A stretch of DNA of 64,000 nucleotides from Rufibacter sediminis. GTDB lineage: Bacteria; Bacteroidota; Bacteroidia; Cytophagales; Hymenobacteraceae. Position 1 is the first letter of the stretch; the number at the start of each line of letters is the position of its first letter. The notes under the pieces were generated by a model. The model made no database searches. It saw only the letters and a list, made by a program, of their open reading frames with translations, and was not told where the DNA came from. This document shows, one piece after another, positions 15,599 through 23,323 of the stretch. Location: positions 23,272-87,271 of the forward strand of contig NZ_JACOAF010000010.1 in NCBI RefSeq assembly GCF_014269285.1. The letters run 5' to 3'. The position numbers and the translations under genes were made by a program.

Positions 15599-18013
15599 TT
15601 ACTTCCGGATTACGGCTCCTAGTTGGTGCTCAAACTGTTGCATCAGGCGGCTCATGGTTGAATCAATCACTTTGTCAGTAAGCGTCTGGTTCTTGTCCTG
15701 CAGGGTGAAGCTGATGGCGATGGCTTTCTTGCCGCTCTCAATCTTATCACCCTCGTAGACGTCAAACACATTCACCTCCTGAAGCAATTTCCGCTCTACC
15801 CGCTGGGCCACCTGTTTGATTTGGTCAAAAGATACGGATTTTTCCACCACCAAGGACAAGTCGCGGCGCACTTCGGGGAATTTGGAAAGCTCCTCAAACA
15901 CCAGCTTGTCTTTGTAGTTGCGCAACAAATAATCCCAATTCAGCTCAGCGTACCATACGGGCTCTTTCACGTCTACCTGCTTGCACACGCTGTCTTTCAG
16001 CAAACCGATGTGGCCCAAGGTCACATCGCCTTTCTGGTAGGTCACGCCGCCCGCCAGGTACGGGTGCTGGGTAGGCTGGGTGGTGAAGTTTGGCTGACGG
16101 CATAGCGTCAGGACCTGCTGCACCTGTCCGGCCAGATCATGGAAAGAAGCCTTAGCGGTAGCCTGCTGCCAGCTCTCCGCAGCCCGGTTGCCGGTCATGA
16201 ACAAGGCCAGGTAGTTGTTCTCTTTGTATTTCTCGCCGTCTTTGCGGTAGGTTTTGCCAATCTCAAACACCTTCAAATCACGCTGACGGCGATTGATGTT
16301 GTGGCGTAGCACTTCCAGTCCAGAGTACACCAGGGTCAGGCGCATGGCATCCAGGTCCTCTGAGTTGTAGTTCAGGATAGGCACCAGCTCCGCGGGCGTG
16401 TTGCCCTCGGCGTCTTTGTAGTAGTTGGAATTGGTGAGCGAGTTGGTGATGGTCTCCAGGTAGCCGTTGGCCGCCAGCGCATCCGCAATGCGCTTGGTGA
16501 TCACCTCGGGGTCCGGATTCGGGAATTTGGCCAGGAAGCTGGCGGCCAGGTTCTCACTCAGGTGAATGTTGTTGTAGCCGTAGATGCGCAGGACCTCTTC
16601 CACCACATCGGCCTCACGGGTCACGTCCACTTTGTAGGGTGGAATGTCCAGCAGCAGTTCCTCCGCCGTTTCTTCGGCCACTCCAATGCCCAGATCGGTT
16701 AAGATTTCCTTGATTCTGACTTCGCCGATGTGCTGCCCGATGAGCTGGTGCACGCGGGCGTAGCTCACCCGGATCTGCGTAGGCTGCACCGGGGTTGGGT
16801 ATACATCCACAATGTCGGATGACACTTCGCCGCCCGCTACTTCCTGTATCAGCAACGCTGCCCGCTTCAAAGCCGTGAGGACCATGTTGGGATCAGTGCC
16901 GCGCTCATACCGGAACGAGGAATCGGTTTTGAGGCCGTGGGTCTGGGACGTTTTCCGGATTCCGGCCGGGGCGAAGTAAGCGCTTTCCAGGAAGATGTTC
17001 TGGGTCGCCTCAGTCACGCCCGCCTGCAAACCCCCGAAGACACCGGCCAGCACCATCGGCTCCTCGGCATTGCTGATGGTCAGGTCCTCGGCGCGCAAAG
17101 TGCGCTCCTCGCTGTCCAGCGTCGTGAACTTAGCGCCTTCTGTAGCGTTTTTCACGATGATTTTACCGCCCTTGATTTTCTCGGCATCAAACGCGTGCAT
17201 GGGCTGGCCCAGCTCGTGCAGCACGTAATTGGTCACGTCCACCACGTTGTTGATAGGCGACAACCCGATGGCCCGAAGGCGCTGTTGCAGCCACTTAGGC
17301 GATTCCTGCACTTTGACGCCCGAAATGCTCACGCCCGCGTAACGGGGGCAAGCTGCTGTATTCTCCACTTCCACCGAGATGGGCAGATGGGTATTGGCTA
17401 CGGTGAAACCGCTTACGTCTGGCAGTTGGTACGGGGTCTTGAGCAGGGCCTGCAGATCACGGGCGACGCCCAGGTGGGAGGCGGCATCGGCGCGGTTAGG
17501 CGTCAGGCCAATCTCGAACACCTCGTCAGAAGCCAACCCGAAGTACTGGGCTGCCGGGGTTCCGTTGGGCAAATCAGTGTCCAGCACCATAATGCCGGAG
17601 TGGTCCGTGCCCAGGCCAATTTCGTCCTCGGCGCAGATCATTCCCTCAGAAACCGCACCTCTGATTTTCGATTTCTTGATCTGGAAGGGCTCGCCGCCGG
17701 CAGGGTACAAGGTCGCGCCTACCGTGGCGATGATTACTTTCTGGCCCGCGGCTACGTTGGCCGCGCCGCACACGATGTGCTTGGGCTCGCCCTCGCCGGT
17801 ATCTACCGTAGTCACGCTCAGTTTGTCGGCATCAGGGTGTTTGGCACAGGTGAGCACTTCGCCGATGACCATGCCTTTGAGGCCGCCGGGCACTACGTCT
17901 ACGGTTTCAATGCCTTCTACCTCCAGACCGGCATCGGTGAGGAGCTTGCCCACTTCCAGGGCGGGTTTATCTATAGCAATTAAGGTTTTCAGCCAATCCA
18001 GTGATATGCGCAT
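15599..18013 (-). CDS. pheT: Phenylalanine--tRNA ligase beta subunit
   Basis: 804 residues, the full-length bacterial beta subunit. Parts in order: a tRNA-binding OB domain (VIGEVLTCAKHPDADKLSVT), the B3/B4 editing domain, the B5 domain (PTQIRVSYARVHQLIG), the catalytic-like core (YGYNNIHLSE onward) and the C-terminal anticodon-binding FDX-ACB domain (SKFPEVRRDLSLVVEKSVSF). It works as an alpha2-beta2 enzyme with PheS, which is not in this window. It heads the minus-strand run that continues through the coiled-coil protein and zapA. Confidence 0.97.
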   Translation of the reverse strand: MRISLDWLKTLIAIDKPALEVGKLLTDAGLEVEGIETVDVVPGGLKGMVIGEVLTCAKHPDADKLSVTTVDTGEGEPKHIVCGAANVAAGQKVIIATVGATLYPAGGEPFQIKKSKIRGAVSEGMICAEDEIGLGTDHSGIMVLDTDLPNGTPAAQYFGLASDEVFEIGLTPNRADAASHLGVARDLQALLKTPYQLPDVSGFTVANTHLPISVEVENTAACPRYAGVSISGVKVQESPKWLQQRLRAIGLSPINNVVDVTNYVLHELGQPMHAFDAEKIKGGKIIVKNATEGAKFTTLDSEERTLRAEDLTISNAEEPMVLAGVFGGLQAGVTEATQNIFLESAYFAPAGIRKTSQTHGLKTDSSFRYERGTDPNMVLTALKRAALLIQEVAGGEVSSDIVDVYPTPVQPTQIRVSYARVHQLIGQHIGEVRIKEILTDLGIGVAEETAEELLLDIPPYKVDVTREADVVEEVLRIYGYNNIHLSENLAASFLAKFPNPDPEVITKRIADALAANGYLETITNSLTNSNYYKDAEGNTPAELVPILNYNSEDLDAMRLTLVYSGLEVLRHNINRRQRDLKVFEIGKTYRKDGEKYKENNYLALFMTGNRAAESWQQATAKASFHDLAGQVQQVLTLCRQPNFTTQPTQHPYLAGGVTYQKGDVTLGHIGLLKDSVCKQVDVKEPVWYAELNWDYLLRNYKDKLVFEELSKFPEVRRDLSLVVEKSVSFDQIKQVAQRVERKLLQEVNVFDVYEGDKIESGKKAIAISFTLQDKNQTLTDKVIDSTMSRLMQQFEHQLGAVIRK

Positions 18014-18180
18014 GGTGTTTCTACTCAGGGTGTGACAGGTGCGGCCACGCCGCTCCTACAGCCGTTTTGCGGCTACAATTTTCAAAATTACCAAAAACTG
18101 GCAAAGATGGACGTTCTAGGTGCCTTTTTTGTGGAACGGATGGGTTGCTGCGTCAGCGGAAAAGATTTCCCAGGGAGGTA

Positions 18181-18217
18181 GTTTCGGGCCGTTTTCGGAA
18201 AAACAGGCTCAAAACGC
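18181..18217. repeat. IPR copy 7
   Basis: GTTTCGGGCCGTTTTCGG faces AAAAACAGGCTCAAAACGC. It is in the gap upstream of pheT. Confidence 0.7.
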
Positions 18218-18299
18218 AACTGGCGGAGACCCTCGTAGAACCTTCGGACACTACAAGGTTGAGGGAGGGAAGGATAGGGCGGCGGTAAGCTTGAGAAAC

Positions 18300-18345
18300 T
18301 CCCCTCCTAAGGTAGGAGGGGTGCCCGCAGGGCGGGGTGGTGAAA
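18300..18345. repeat. CCCCTCC..GGAGGGG dispersed element
   Basis: A short hairpin, CCCCTCCTAAGGTAGGAGGGG, is followed by TGCCCGCAGGGCGGGGTGGT. A related unit in the opposite orientation is at 63819-63846. I recall similar elements as common intergenic repeats in Bacteroidota. Confidence 0.6.
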
Positions 18346-18392
18346 ATGCCGAGAACGAAGTAGCAACTGGTACTCGCTGGAGATGCGCGGTT

Positions 18393-18457
18393 CGCTGCTA
18401 TGCAGCGAGGGGAGTCTGGAGACTCCCCGTTATCTGTAGGCACGAGTCAGAGACTCG
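18393..18457. repeat. Three short dyads (AGTCT..AGACT family)
   Basis: CGCTGCTATGCAGCG (18393-18407), GGGGAGTCTGGAGACTCCCC (18409-18428) and CGAGTCAGAGACTCG (18443-18457). The order and types match the clusters at 12783-12850 and 12972-13020. Confidence 0.65.
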
Positions 18458-18490
18458 CGCCAGCGCATCTTTGAAATGCCCTTTTATTCA

Positions 18491-18525
18491 CTCAGGACTC
18501 AAGACTCAGCACTCAGGACTCGCCA
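18491..18525. repeat. Heptanucleotide tandem repeat (CTCARRA type)
   Basis: Five units in register: CTCAGGA, CTCAAGA, CTCAGCA, CTCAGGA, CTCGCCA. It ends 3 bp before the stop codon of the DUF1684 gene on the other strand. Confidence 0.75.
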
Positions 18526-18528
18526 AGT

Positions 18529-19134
18529 TTACTTCGCAAACGTCTGCTCGCCGGCCGGAATCTTTGCTTTCAGGCGGTTCTCGGCGGGAGGCATGGGGCA
18601 GGCGAACTCGGGGTTGTAGGCGCAGAACGGGTTGTAGGCTTTGTTGAAATCCAGTACGATGGTTTGGCCATTGGGGATGGCGTCCAGGTAGCGGCCGCCG
18701 CCGTAGGTCTCAAAGCCGTTGGTCTGGTCCGTGAAGGGGATGAACAGGGTGTCTGACACGGAGCCGGCTTTCTGGAACAAGGTAACGGTGTGGGTCTGGC
18801 CGTCCAGCTCAAAGGAGGCTTTCCCTTTCACGAAGTACGGTTCCTGGGTTCCGGTGGTCATGGGCATGGCCACAGGCTCGGCGTGTTCCTCCGGCGTGAA
18901 GTCGGCGTTGATTTCAAAGTCACGGGTGGGGGCGTAGTACTTCAGTTTGTCAAAGGCCCGGCGCATGGAGTCGGGCAGCGGAGAGCGGGTGACGCTTCTG
19001 AACGTGAGGTCCTTGTTTTCGCGGTACTTGAGAACGGCCTGGGTGTAGCTCTCGTCATTGAAGAGCAGGTCTTTCACCAGATAACCCACAATGAGCAGCA
19101 CGCCAATAAGAATGATGTATTTGAATCCTTTCAT
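18529..19134 (-). CDS. DUF1684 domain-containing protein
   Basis: 201 residues with one N-terminal membrane anchor (YIILIGVLLIVGYLVKDLLF) and an extracytoplasmic DUF1684 domain. The family hallmark is near the C-terminus: LDFNKAYNPFCAYNPEFACP, then PPAENRLKAKIPAGE. The function of DUF1684 is not known to me; the conserved Cys pair and Asn-Pro-Phe motif suggest a small-ligand or metal site. It stands alone between repeat-rich gaps, so there is no operon clue. Confidence 0.9.
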   Translation of the reverse strand: MKGFKYIILIGVLLIVGYLVKDLLFNDESYTQAVLKYRENKDLTFRSVTRSPLPDSMRRAFDKLKYYAPTRDFEINADFTPEEHAEPVAMPMTTGTQEPYFVKGKASFELDGQTHTVTLFQKAGSVSDTLFIPFTDQTNGFETYGGGRYLDAIPNGQTIVLDFNKAYNPFCAYNPEFACPMPPAENRLKAKIPAGEQTFAK

Positions 19135-19217
19135 GAACTAAGACGGTTGAAGCCGCGAAGTTCGGAAAGAAATCAATATGTCAGCTACTACCAGACAATA
19201 GATGTGCCGGGGTGTTT

Positions 19218-19254
19218 CGTTTCAGGCCTGTTTTTCAAAAAAAGGCCCCTAAAC
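19218..19254. repeat. IPR copy 8
   Basis: CGTTTCAGGCCTGTTTTTC faces AAAAAAAGGCCCCTAAAC, between radC (3' side) and the DUF1684 gene start. Confidence 0.7.
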
Positions 19255-19300
19255 AGAAAAGCAGCCACTTCGCAGCAGCTGCCCTCCAGGTGGCATAAAA

Positions 19301-19328
19301 ACAATCAGCAATCAACAATCAGCAATCC
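19301..19328. repeat. Heptanucleotide tandem repeat (RCAATCA type)
   Basis: Four units: ACAATCA, GCAATCA, ACAATCA, GCAATCC. It ends at the base before the radC stop codon (19329). Confidence 0.75.
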
Positions 19329-20033
19329 TTAAAGAAGGTCTTCGTCCGCGAAGCTGTAGTAGCTGCTGTCGGTGAAGATGAGGTGGTCCAGGATGGGCAG
19401 GTCCAGAACTTTGCCGGCCTCCTGCAGTTTCTTGGTGAGGGAGATGTCGGCGGCGCTGGGTTTCAGTTGGCCCGAGGGGTGGTTGTGCACCAGAATGATG
19501 GCGCTGGCCAGGTTTTCCAGGGCGTGTTTGAAGATGAGCTTGGGATCGGCCACGGTGCCGGCCACGCCGCCGCTGCTGATCTGGATCTTCTTCATAATGG
19601 TGTTGGCCCTATTGAGCAGGATGATCCAGAACTCCTCGTGCGGCAAATCCAGCAGGTGCGGCCGGATGTAGTCATAAATATCCGTGGAGCAGGTGATGCG
19701 GGTTTTCACGGCGGGGGCGGCCTCTTTGCGTCTTCGGCCCAGTTCCAGCGCGCTCACAATGGAGATGGCCTTGGCTTCGCCGATGCCTTTGTGCTTCTGC
19801 AGTTCCTTGACGGTGAGGCGGGCCAGGGCATTCAGGTCGTTGTCTACGGCGTTCAGGATGAGTTTGGCGACATCCACCGCGCTCAGGCTGGGCGTGCCTG
19901 ACCCGATCAGGATGCCGATCAACTCGGCATCAGAGAGGGCGGCGCGGCCTTTGAGCAGGAGTTTCTCACGCGGGCGGTCTTCCTCGGCCCAGGATTTAAT
20001 GGAAAGCGGAGCGGGAGCGTACAGGGTAGACAT
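19329..20033 (-). CDS. radC: RadC family JAB-domain protein
   Basis: 234 residues: an N-terminal helix-hairpin-helix region (KHKGIGEAKAISIVSALELG, about 60-90) and a C-terminal JAB/MPN metal-binding domain with HNHPSGQLKPSAAD, the JAMM zinc motif. Despite the name, a direct DNA-repair role is not established for RadC; the MPN fold suggests a metallopeptidase or nuclease. It is monocistronic here. An IPR copy begins 2 bp upstream of its start codon, and heptamer repeats abut its stop. Confidence 0.92.
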   Translation of the reverse strand: MSTLYAPAPLSIKSWAEEDRPREKLLLKGRAALSDAELIGILIGSGTPSLSAVDVAKLILNAVDNDLNALARLTVKELQKHKGIGEAKAISIVSALELGRRRKEAAPAVKTRITCSTDIYDYIRPHLLDLPHEEFWIILLNRANTIMKKIQISSGGVAGTVADPKLIFKHALENLASAIILVHNHPSGQLKPSAADISLTKKLQEAGKVLDLPILDHLIFTDSSYYSFADEDLL

Positions 20034-20034
20034 A

Positions 20035-20070
20035 CGTTTTGAGGCTGCTTTAGAGAAATAAGGCTAAAAT
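20035..20070. repeat. IPR copy 9, in the radC leader
   Basis: CGTTTTGAGGCTGCTTTAG faces AGAAATAAGGCTAAAAT. It lies immediately upstream of the radC ATG (20033), where a ribosome-binding site would be. Confidence 0.6.
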
Positions 20071-20148
20071 TTCCTGTACAAGTTCAATGTGCTAGAAATA
20101 GTTCACCGCTCCCTCACAATTCCACGTACATCCTTCGTTAGTTGAAAT

Positions 20149-20156
20149 TAGCTTTG
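20149..20156 (+). promoter_or_regulatory. Bacteroidota -7 promoter box
   Basis: TAGCTTTG fits the TAnnTTTG -7 consensus of the Bacteroidota primary sigma factor, 27 bp before the metallophosphoesterase ATG. I did not find a clear -33 TTG. Confidence 0.45.
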
Positions 20157-20183
20157 TTTTCAGACTCCGCTTTTTAAAGATAT

Positions 20184-21413
20184 ATGACCAGATTAATCAT
20201 TACGTTAGTACTTGTCTTACTTATAGATATTTACGTTTTCCAGGCCGTGCGCACGGTAGCGGCCGCTTGGGCACCGGGTGCCCGCAAAGCTGCCTATGTC
20301 ATTTATTGGGCTATCAGCCTGTTTACCCTGGGCACGCTGCTGCTGGCCTTGCTCACGAGGGGCACGGCGCCCAACCCTACCCGCATGCAGGTGGCCAACG
20401 TGCTGTTCATCCTGTTCATCTCCAAGGTGGTGGTGGTGCTTTTCCTGTTCCTGGATGATCTGGTGCGCCTCACCCAGTGGATCTCCAACGCGGTGCGCGG
20501 GCCCGAGCAGCCCAAATTTGACGTATCGCGGCACCGGTTCATGAGCCAGTTGGCTTTGGTGATGGGCGCGTTGCCGTTTGCGGCGCTTATCTGGGGCATG
20601 GTGAAAGGCGCGTACTCGTACCAGGTGAAGAAAGTGACCATCAAGCTCCCCAACCTGCCACCGGCCTTTGACGGTTACCGGCTCCTGCAGATCACCGACA
20701 TGCACTCGGGGAGTTTCCATTCCGGCGAGCCCCTGGAGGAAGCCGTGGCCCTTATCAACAAACAGGCCGCCGATGCGGTGGTGTTTACCGGTGACCTGGT
20801 GAACAACGTGGCCTCCGAGGTAGAACCCTACATTCCTACGCTGGCCAAGATCAAGGCCCGAGACGGCGTTTTCTCCATTCTGGGCAACCATGACTACGGT
20901 GATTACGTGGCCTGGGGCAGCCGCGAGGAGAAAATCCACAACCTGAATACCCTCAAGAACCACCACCGGCAGGCGGGCTGGGACCTGCTGCTCAACGAGC
21001 ACCGGGTACTGGAGCGTGACGGGCAGCAGATTGCTCTGCTGGGCGTGGAGAACTGGGGACACCGCATGAATTTCCCCAAATACGGCATCATGTCCAAGGC
21101 CTACGCCGGTACCGAGAAATACCCGGTCAAGATTCTGCTCTCGCACGACCCCTCGCACTGGGACGGGGAAGTCAACGTCAAGTACCCCGACATCGACCTG
21201 ATGCTGTCTGGGCACACGCACGGCATGCAGTTCGGCGTGAACATTCCCGGCTGGAAATGGAGCCCCGTGCAGTACGTCTACAAGCAGTGGTCGGGCTTGT
21301 ACCAGAAAGGCCGGCAGTACCTTTACGTGAATGTGGGGCTGGGCTTCCTTGGCTACCACGGGCGCGTGGGCTTTTTGCCGGAGATTACCGTGTTTGAGTT
21401 TAAGCGCGCCTAA
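20184..21413 (+). CDS. Membrane-anchored metallophosphoesterase
   Basis: 409 residues. The N-terminal ~150 carry about four hydrophobic segments, then a calcineurin-like phosphoesterase domain with all its metal motifs: ITDMHSG (about 174), FTGDLVNN (about 200), GNHDYGDY (about 235), LLSHDPSHWD (about 320) and SGHTHGMQ (about 345). Such YkuE/YaeI-type proteins hydrolyse phosphomonoesters or phosphodiesters at the membrane; UDP-2,3-diacylglucosamine and phospholipids are known substrates of relatives. The substrate here is unknown. It is monocistronic with a -7 box upstream and a strong hairpin downstream. Confidence 0.9.
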   Translation: MTRLIITLVLVLLIDIYVFQAVRTVAAAWAPGARKAAYVIYWAISLFTLGTLLLALLTRGTAPNPTRMQVANVLFILFISKVVVVLFLFLDDLVRLTQWISNAVRGPEQPKFDVSRHRFMSQLALVMGALPFAALIWGMVKGAYSYQVKKVTIKLPNLPPAFDGYRLLQITDMHSGSFHSGEPLEEAVALINKQAADAVVFTGDLVNNVASEVEPYIPTLAKIKARDGVFSILGNHDYGDYVAWGSREEKIHNLNTLKNHHRQAGWDLLLNEHRVLERDGQQIALLGVENWGHRMNFPKYGIMSKAYAGTEKYPVKILLSHDPSHWDGEVNVKYPDIDLMLSGHTHGMQFGVNIPGWKWSPVQYVYKQWSGLYQKGRQYLYVNVGLGFLGYHGRVGFLPEITVFEFKRA

Positions 21414-21452
21414 AAAGCTGCGGGTTATAAATTATTTTTTTGGCGTAAGTAC

Positions 21453-21502
21453 AAATCCTGTTTTCCGGGTGATTTCGTTAAATCGGCCGGAAAACAGGAT
21501 TT
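21453..21502. terminator. Nested palindromic terminator (IPR-like, copy 10)
   Basis: Outer arms AAATCCTGTTTTCCGG (21453-21468) and CCGGAAAACAGGATTT (21487-21502) are perfect complements. An inner GATTT/AAATC pair is nested in the loop. It lies 40 bp past the metallophosphoesterase stop, and T-runs follow. Confidence 0.8.
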
Positions 21503-21653
21503 TGTCGTTTTATGGCCGATTTTTGGAATGTGGGGTAAAAGTGGTGAGCTGAGTTAAGTGCAATTCAGATAAAACCTGGGGCGCAGGGCTGCGTAAAAAA
21601 GCGGGAACAAGCTAAGTCTCTTGGCATCAGATGTTCCACTTAAGAATAAGACT

Positions 21654-22469
21654 ATGAAAAAGCAGATGTTAATGTTGATGGTGGCTGGAGCCTTGGCTTT
21701 CTCCGCTTGCCGTGAAGACGCCGGTACCTCTACTGAAACGCAGGAAAACGATAGCGATACGCCAGACAACGCCGCCGGCGAGACCAACGACTCTTCTACG
21801 GTTTACAACTACGAGCAGGAGTCGCGCGAAAGAGCCAACCGCATGTCTACCCGCATCTCCGATGACCTGAAACTGGACGCCGCCACCCAAGCCCGCATCC
21901 GGACGGTGATGTACAACCGGGCCCGCATGATGAATGAGCTGGAGACCCGCTACAGCAGCACCAACCAGAGCGCCGGTCTGGCCGCCGACAGCGGCAGCAC
22001 CCTGAGCGATGACATGCTGGTGGAAGATACCGATATGATGGACAGCGGGGCCGCCGTGCAAAGCTCCGGTTCCATGGAAGTGACCGGTTACCCAGAAGAT
22101 TACCCAACCCAGTACTACAGCGAGATGGAATCCATCAACTCCAACGTAGACATGGAAGTGAAAGGCTTTTTAACGCCAGAGCAGTTTAAAATGTACGAGG
22201 CCAACCGTCAGAAATACTACAGCGGCGAGGCCAAATACAAAGCCCAGGACGGTTCCAAGCTGAAAGTAGACGGTGACGAAGCCAAACTGAAGGCCGGTGA
22301 CACCAAGGTGAAAAGAGACGGCGATGAATCCAAACTCAAAACCGATAACGTCAAAGTGAAGAAAGAGCCCGGTGAGTCCAAGATCAAGACCGAAAACACC
22401 AAGATCAAACGCGAAAAGGACGAAGTCAAATACAAGTCCGGAGACACTAAAATAAAAATGGAGAACTAA
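21654..22469 (+). CDS. Probable lipoprotein with Spy-like helices and a 16-residue repeat tail
   Basis: 271 residues from the ATG at 21654 (an upstream in-frame ATG at 21621 would hide the signal peptide). It has a lipobox-like end to the signal peptide (LAFSAC) and an acidic linker. A helical middle (RANRMSTRISDDLKLDAATQ ... FLTPEQFKMYEANRQKYYSG) recalls periplasmic Spy/CpxP or DUF4890 proteins. The last 70 residues are four 16-residue repeats plus a partial one, each of form KxKxxGDEx-KxKxxxT (first unit KLKVDGDEAKLKAGDT). I do not recognise the protein. The tail could bind a polyanion or form short beta strands. A terminator follows. Confidence 0.85.
   Translation: MKKQMLMLMVAGALAFSACREDAGTSTETQENDSDTPDNAAGETNDSSTVYNYEQESRERANRMSTRISDDLKLDAATQARIRTVMYNRARMMNELETRYSSTNQSAGLAADSGSTLSDDMLVEDTDMMDSGAAVQSSGSMEVTGYPEDYPTQYYSEMESINSNVDMEVKGFLTPEQFKMYEANRQKYYSGEAKYKAQDGSKLKVDGDEAKLKAGDTKVKRDGDESKLKTDNVKVKKEPGESKIKTENTKIKREKDEVKYKSGDTKIKMEN
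22257..22466 (+). repeat. Four and a half 48-bp in-frame coding repeats
   Basis: Encodes units KLKVDGDEAKLKAGDT, KVKRDGDESKLKTDNV, KVKKEPGESKIKTENT, KIKREKDEVKYKSGDT and a partial KIKMEN. Lys at positions 1, 3, 10 and 12 is invariant across the four full units; acidic residues cluster between. Confidence 0.9.
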
Positions 22470-22489
22470 CCGTTCTCTCAGTATCTTTG

Positions 22490-22524
22490 AAAGGCTTGCC
22501 CATCAGAAAGGCAGGCCTTTTTCA
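22490..22524 (+). terminator. Intrinsic terminator after the repeat-tail lipoprotein
   Basis: AAAGGCTTGCC (22490-22500) pairs with GGCAGGCCTTT (22510-22520), with one G-U pair, followed by TTCATT. It lies 20 bp past the stop. Confidence 0.7.
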
Positions 22525-22547
22525 TTGCTACTGCCCTTCTGTAATCT

Positions 22548-23237
22548 ATGAGTAAGCGTTTCTGCTTTATATTCCTCTTTTTGATAGGCCTGCTTGGCTG
22601 GCGGGATGCGTTGGCCCAAACCTCGGGGCATAGTATCTGGGTAAGCGGTCTGGTGTTGCGGGAAGATACCAAAAAGCCCATCCCCGGCGTGTCTGTGTAC
22701 CTCAAGAGCACCGGGCAGGGACTTGCCACCAATGAGCAGGGAGCGTTCAGAATCAATATCTCACCATCCGATACCGTGGTTTTCCGGGCGCTCGGGTTTC
22801 GGGAGAAACTCTACGTGCCCTCGTTGCGCAGTGTCACCGAACTGCGGGTGAATATTCTCTTGCAGGAGGAGAGTGTGCAGCTAAAAGAAGTGCGCGTGTC
22901 GCCGCTGTCGCCGGAGAAAGTAGACCGCGTGCTCCGGAACATGAAACCGCGCCCCGCGCCGCCCAAGCCCCGCATGAACGTGACGGTGCCCCGCATCATC
23001 ATTCCGCCCGGGCCACCCGCACCGCCAGACCTGATCACCAGCCCCCTGAGTTTCCTGTATGAGCAGTTCTCCAAGGAAGGGAAGCAGCGTAGCCGCCTGG
23101 CCAAACTCATGGAGGAGCGCGAGCGGCAAAAAGAACTGGAGCGCATCATGATGCGGCAAGACTCCATCCGGCAGGCCCGTTTGCGGTACAACCGCTTCTT
23201 CAGAGACACCACCAGTTTCTATGATCCGCGCTGGTAG
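22548..23237 (+). CDS. Secreted carboxypeptidase-regulatory-like domain protein
   Basis: 229 residues: a signal peptide (CFIFLFLIGLLGWRDALAQ), one CarboxypepD_reg-like beta-sandwich (about 30-115; GLVLREDTKKPIPGVSVYL, then TNEQGAFRINIS), a Pro-rich linker (RPAPPKPR ... IIPPGPPAPP) and a highly charged Arg/Glu helix to the end. This fold also forms the N-terminal domain of SusC proteins, but no plug or barrel follows here, so it is a stand-alone envelope protein. Its role is unknown. It ends 86 bp before the cystathionine beta-synthase-like gene, which has its own -7 box. Confidence 0.82.
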   Translation: MSKRFCFIFLFLIGLLGWRDALAQTSGHSIWVSGLVLREDTKKPIPGVSVYLKSTGQGLATNEQGAFRINISPSDTVVFRALGFREKLYVPSLRSVTELRVNILLQEESVQLKEVRVSPLSPEKVDRVLRNMKPRPAPPKPRMNVTVPRIIIPPGPPAPPDLITSPLSFLYEQFSKEGKQRSRLAKLMEERERQKELERIMMRQDSIRQARLRYNRFFRDTTSFYDPRW

Positions 23238-23277
23238 AACCGCTCTCTGTCGGGCCCATAGGTCTTAAAATTTTGGT

Positions 23278-23285
23278 TACCTTTG
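23278..23285 (+). promoter_or_regulatory. Bacteroidota -7 promoter box
   Basis: TACCTTTG matches TAnnTTTG, 38 bp before the cystathionine beta-synthase-like ATG. Confidence 0.5.
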
Positions 23286-23323
23286 TGCCTGATTCTTAAG
23301 ACTGAATAACCAAGCGATAAGGT

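Noticed and set aside
16937..17983. 348-residue plus-strand ORF opposite pheT
   Set aside because: It is the antisense shadow of pheT, with low-complexity, family-less translation caused by third-position G/C.
18120..18647. 175-residue ORF across the third repeat island
   Set aside because: It translates repeat DNA and overlaps the DUF1684 gene on the other strand.
20217..21359. 380-residue minus-strand ORF opposite the metallophosphoesterase
   Set aside because: The complementary frame of a well-supported gene; His/Val/Gln-rich translation without domains.
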